From Glaesserella parasuis (GTDB lineage Bacteria; Pseudomonadota; Gammaproteobacteria; Enterobacterales; Pasteurellaceae), in assembly GCF_002015085.1 (NCBI RefSeq), contig NZ_MUXW01000001.1, positions 1 to 64,000 of the forward strand: a stretch of 64,000 nt of DNA. Direction: 5' to 3'. Below are positions 61,089 through 64,000 of this stretch, piece after piece. Each line of letters begins with the position of its first letter. The stretch's first letter is position 1. The notes under the pieces were generated by a model. The model made no database searches, was not told the DNA's origin, and saw nothing but the letters and a program-made list of their open reading frames with translations. The position numbers and the translations under genes are program-made.

Positions 61089-63110
61089 ATGAAACAAAAT
61101 CACCCATTTTTAAATCGTTACTTCGTGGATGAACACGGTCGCCGTGTTTATGCCCAACCGTCCGTTTATGGCAAAGTGGCAAAATTGCTCGGTTCGCCAA
61201 AAAGTCGCAAAATCCTACCGCTTGTCAAAGTCGTCAAACAGGGCGAGCAAGTTTTTATTCCGCTTTTTGTAGCGGACAAAACCCAAACCGTTCACGCAAA
61301 CTGGACGCTGACCCTTGAAAGCGGTGAGATTTTAACGGGAAAATGCAAACGCAATAGCATTGACCTGCCTCGTGATTTACCCCTTGGTTATCATCAATTA
61401 AGCCTGAACGGCACAACCGCAGAATGTCGTATTATCGTTACGCCTGAACGTGCCTACCAACCGCAAGAGTTGGCAGAGCATAAAAAATTATGGGGAGCAA
61501 TTTTACAGCTTTACACCCTACGTTCAGAGCAAAACTGGGGGATCGGCGATTTCGGCGATTTAGCGGAGTTTTTAACGAAATTAGCGGAAAAAGGCGGTGA
61601 TTTTGTCGGCTTAAACCCAATTCATTCATTATTCCCAGCTAATCCTGAAGGAGCAAGCCCTTACAGCCCCTCTTCTCGTTTATGGCAAAACATTGCTTAC
61701 ATCAACGTTGGGGCGATTGACGCTTTCCAACAAAGCCGTGAAGCACAAGCGTGGTTTAATTCGGCGGATATTCAGCGCCAATTACACGAAGCTCGCCAAA
61801 AAGATTATGTCGATTATTCACAAGTGATGTGGCTGAAATTACAAGGCTTACGCTTAGCCTACGAACAATTTAAACAGCAAGATCAAACCGCTTTCGAACA
61901 ATTTATTGCTGAAAACGGCGAAGCCTTGAAAGTGCAAGGTACTTTTGATGCTCTACATCAATGGCTTTCTTCTCAATTCTGCGAACAATGGGGCTGGAAC
62001 TGCTGGGACGCAAAATATCAAGATTATCACACCGCTTCCGTGCAACAATTCCAACAAGAACAGAGCGATTTAGTCCGTTTCTATATGTGGTTGCAATTTG
62101 TGGCACAACAACAGCTTAAAGCCTGTAACGAACTGGCAAAACAGCTCGGTATGCCAATTGGTTTCTACCGTGATTTAGCCGTTGGCGTGGCAGACAACGG
62201 AGCAGAAACCTGGGCGGATAAAGATCTGTTCGTGTTAGGTGCATCTGTGGGCGCACCACCGGATATTATGGCACCGCAAGGGCAAAACTGGGGCTTATCG
62301 CCAATGCACCCTGAAGTGTTACAAGAGCGAGGCTATCAGCCGTTTATCGACCTACTGCGTGCCAATATGAAAGATTGCGGGGCGTTGCGTATCGACCATA
62401 TTCTCGGCTTTGCCCGTTTATGGTGGGTGTCGAAAGGCGACTCGGCGAAAAACGGCGCTTATGTGAAATATCCGTTGGAAGATTTGCTTTCAATCTTAGC
62501 CCTTGAAAGCCAACGCCACCAATGCTTAATCATCGCAGAAGCCTTAGGTACTGTGCCGAAAGGAATGTTGGAAACCCTTGAAAGCAAAGGTATTTTAGCC
62601 TACAACATTTTCTATTTTGAGTACGACCATCAAGGAAGCAAACCATTAGCTAACTATCCGTATCAAGCAATGACCACCCTAAGTACTCACGATTTACCAA
62701 CGGTACAAGGCTACTGGAAAGGCTATGATTTCGAATTAGGGCAAAAATATGGCGTTTACCCGAATGAGAAAGTGCTGAACATTTTAAGAAATGCACGCCA
62801 CTCAAATAAAGAAGCGATCCGCCGAGCCGTTGAAGCGGTACAACCGCTAGAAGCAGATAGTGCTGGCGTTACACAAACCTTCAACCATCAGTTACAAAGC
62901 TATGTGGCAGATACCAACAGCGTATTATTCGGTTCACAACCGGAAGACTGGCTAAATATGCTAGAGCCGGTAAATATCCCTGGAACAAGCACCGAATATC
63001 CAAACTGGCGCAGAAAATTGAGCAAAACCACACAAGAGATTTTTGCGGATCAGACGATTGTGCAGTTGTTAGAAAAGATTGAGGCGAAACGGAGAGGAAT
63101 ATTAAATTAA
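61089..63110 (+). CDS. malQ: 4-alpha-glucanotransferase (amylomaltase)
   Basis: Transfers glucanosyl units between maltodextrins in the cytosol. The 673 residues (E. coli 694) have the GH77 features: ILQLYTLRSEQNWGIGDFGDL, NPIHSLFPANPEGASPYSPSSR, the nucleophile region ALRIDHILGFARLWWV, acid/base LIIAEALGTVP and TLSTHDLPTVQGYW. It links maltose uptake to the glg system by supplying glucose and longer glucans. A malP phosphorylase gene is not adjacent. Confidence 0.96.
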   Translation: MKQNHPFLNRYFVDEHGRRVYAQPSVYGKVAKLLGSPKSRKILPLVKVVKQGEQVFIPLFVADKTQTVHANWTLTLESGEILTGKCKRNSIDLPRDLPLGYHQLSLNGTTAECRIIVTPERAYQPQELAEHKKLWGAILQLYTLRSEQNWGIGDFGDLAEFLTKLAEKGGDFVGLNPIHSLFPANPEGASPYSPSSRLWQNIAYINVGAIDAFQQSREAQAWFNSADIQRQLHEARQKDYVDYSQVMWLKLQGLRLAYEQFKQQDQTAFEQFIAENGEALKVQGTFDALHQWLSSQFCEQWGWNCWDAKYQDYHTASVQQFQQEQSDLVRFYMWLQFVAQQQLKACNELAKQLGMPIGFYRDLAVGVADNGAETWADKDLFVLGASVGAPPDIMAPQGQNWGLSPMHPEVLQERGYQPFIDLLRANMKDCGALRIDHILGFARLWWVSKGDSAKNGAYVKYPLEDLLSILALESQRHQCLIIAEALGTVPKGMLETLESKGILAYNIFYFEYDHQGSKPLANYPYQAMTTLSTHDLPTVQGYWKGYDFELGQKYGVYPNEKVLNILRNARHSNKEAIRRAVEAVQPLEADSAGVTQTFNHQLQSYVADTNSVLFGSQPEDWLNMLEPVNIPGTSTEYPNWRRKLSKTTQEIFADQTIVQLLEKIEAKRRGILN

Positions 63111-63329
63111 ACTTAGACTCTATTGTTTTTGAAAAATCATAACCTTCTTATATACTTGCCATTGCAATAGCTATATAGGAAAACTAGTACAATCTGAATG
63201 TTTTCCCCCTCAATTTTGCAAATTTAATTTGCCAAATGCAGAGAGTTCTGTTATTTATACGCGCTTTCAAAACACCCTAAATAGAGCGGTAAAATTAGGG
63301 AAGAAAAATTCCAAAAACAGGAGTGAAAT

Positions 63330-63776
63330 ATGACAGTGGCAAAACCCACTTCTTTAAGTTTATTAGCCCTTGCGGGCGTGTCGCCTTACCAATTAGGTAA
63401 AGACGAAGAGTATATGAATGAAGCTCAAATTGAGCATTTCCGCAAAATTTTAAAAGCGTGGCACGCACAAATTATGGAGGAAGCGGAACGTACCAAAAGT
63501 CAAATGCAAGATGAAGTGACTAACTTCGCTGATCCTGCTGACCGTGCAACGCAAGAGGAAGAATTTAGCCTTGAATTACGCAACCGTGACCGTGAACGTA
63601 AATTGCTTAAACGTATTGAGCAAACCTTAATCAAGTTAGATGAAGGTGACTACGGTTACTGCGATACTTGTGGTATTGAAATCGGCTTAAAACGTTTAGA
63701 AGCTCGCCCAACGGCAGAACTTTGCGTAGATTGCAAAACCCTTGCAGAACTACGTGAAAAACAGATGGGCGGTTAA
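63330..63776 (+). CDS. dksA: RNA polymerase-binding transcription factor DksA
   Basis: Secondary-channel factor acting with ppGpp on rRNA and amino-acid promoters. The 148 residues match E. coli DksA (151). The coiled-coil tip carries Asp68 and Asp71 (DPADRA), and the zinc finger uses Cys111, Cys114, Cys132 and Cys135. Start MTVAKPTSLS follows AGGAGTGAAAT. pcnB follows, as in many gammaproteobacteria, but the gluQ gene found between them in E. coli is missing. Confidence 0.97.
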   Translation: MTVAKPTSLSLLALAGVSPYQLGKDEEYMNEAQIEHFRKILKAWHAQIMEEAERTKSQMQDEVTNFADPADRATQEEEFSLELRNRDRERKLLKRIEQTLIKLDEGDYGYCDTCGIEIGLKRLEARPTAELCVDCKTLAELREKQMGG

Positions 63777-63780
63777 TTAA

Positions 63781-63846
63781 GTAGGGTGGGTTTTAACCCA
63801 CCACTTCCGCATATAAATTGAAACTGTGGGTCAAGACCCACCCTAC
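63781..63846. repeat. Inverted-repeat element between dksA and pcnB
   Basis: GTAGGGTGGGTTTTAACCCA (63781-63800) and GTGGGTCAAGACCCACCCTA (63826-63845) are each palindromic and mirror one another, with outer GTAGGG / CCCTAC ends. The layout parallels the GGACACAC family elsewhere in the window with a different core. It may also act as dksA terminator. Confidence 0.75.
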
Positions 63847-63870
63847 AATTTTATATAATTGAGGTGATCT

Positions 63871-64000
63871 ATTTTAAATTACATCAAATCTTTTTTTAGT
63901 CGTAAAAAAAAGGATACAAACCCACCGCTTGTTGAAACAGATCAAGCCAAGAAAGTTGCTCGCCCAATGCGTTCAGCCCCAGAATTGACTGAACCGCACC
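63871..64000 (+). CDS. pcnB: Poly(A) polymerase I, N-terminal part (runs off the window)
   Basis: Polyadenylates RNA 3' ends. The frame begins at an ATT codon (63871) five bases after a GAGGTG ribosome site and reads (M)LNYIKSFFSRKKKDTNPP, then ends at the window edge in ELTEPH. The E. coli pcnB gene is known to start with AUU and to have a similar basic N-terminus. The first in-frame ATG is at 63967 and has no ribosome site. Only 43 codons are visible before the conserved catalytic part. Confidence 0.7.
   Translation, partial: MLNYIKSFFSRKKKDTNPPLVETDQAKKVARPMRSAPELTEPH

Noticed and set aside
1..64000. tRNA or rRNA genes
   Set aside because: No cloverleaf with TTCGA arm or rRNA-like stretch was recognised anywhere in the window on reading; a tRNA scan would settle it.

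Overview
This 64 kb window is chromosomal DNA from a member of the Pasteurellaceae. Gene content, protein similarity to the Haemophilus/Actinobacillus group, low GC, and more than ten exact copies of the 9-mer ACAAGCGGT (or its complement) all point this way. That 9-mer is the core DNA-uptake signal of the 'Apl' clade (Actinobacillus pleuropneumoniae, Mannheimia haemolytica, Haemophilus ducreyi and relatives) rather than of the H. influenzae clade. I cannot name the species from sequence alone. A cdtABC toxin operon together with glycogen and maltose operons narrows the choice.

Layout. 1-730: edge of a mobile region (IS256-type transposase end, truncated tyrosine integrase) against the 3' end of guaA. 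731-6188: guaA and guaB, separated by about 2.3 kb of cargo (two-TM protein, Bro-N protein, DUF1919 protein). 6340-13802: glycogen operon glgB-glgX-glgC-glgA, with palindromic repeat elements in its spacers. 14065-16009: an efe iron-uptake locus in decay (efeO intact, efeB internally deleted, efeU reduced to a stub). 16242-22261: formate dehydrogenase N (fdnG with an in-frame selenocysteine UGA, fdxH, fdnI), a small membrane ORF, and divergent fdhD. 22318-24107: tsf and rpsB with a structured rpsB leader. 24293-35610: housekeeping genes (yaaA, lysS, dapA, recJ, glpX, glnS), a HigBA-like toxin-antitoxin pair, a GNAT acetyltransferase, a HAD phosphatase and an OmpA-type lipoprotein.

35726-37788: cytolethal distending toxin operon cdtA-cdtB-cdtC, next to a hisC-like 3' remnant. 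38163-39782: lysine riboswitch and lysC. 39867-42377: AraC-type remnant, yfcZ-like gene, nitroreductase and cca. 42436-49947: the mukF-mukE-mukB condensin operon, which carries a small ORF plus a zeta-toxin gene between mukE and mukB, tightly coupled to both. 50073-55497: rimK-like, AhpD-like, mtgA, trpR, lolA, a tiny lipoprotein, a DUF1439 protein and hemW. 55689-63110: divergent maltose genes malK / malE-malF-malG-malQ, with three CRP sites in the shared control region. 63330-64000: dksA and the start of pcnB, which appears to use an AUU start codon.

Systems that work together: glgBXCA and malEFGK-malQ (alpha-glucan storage and uptake); fdnGHI with fdhD (periplasmic formate oxidation); lysC and dapA (lysine/diaminopimelate); muk (chromosome organisation). 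The most unusual items are the toxin-antitoxin-like pair inside the muk operon, the CDT operon beside gene remnants, the eroded efe locus, the paired palindromic repeats around glucan genes, and the AUU-start pcnB.
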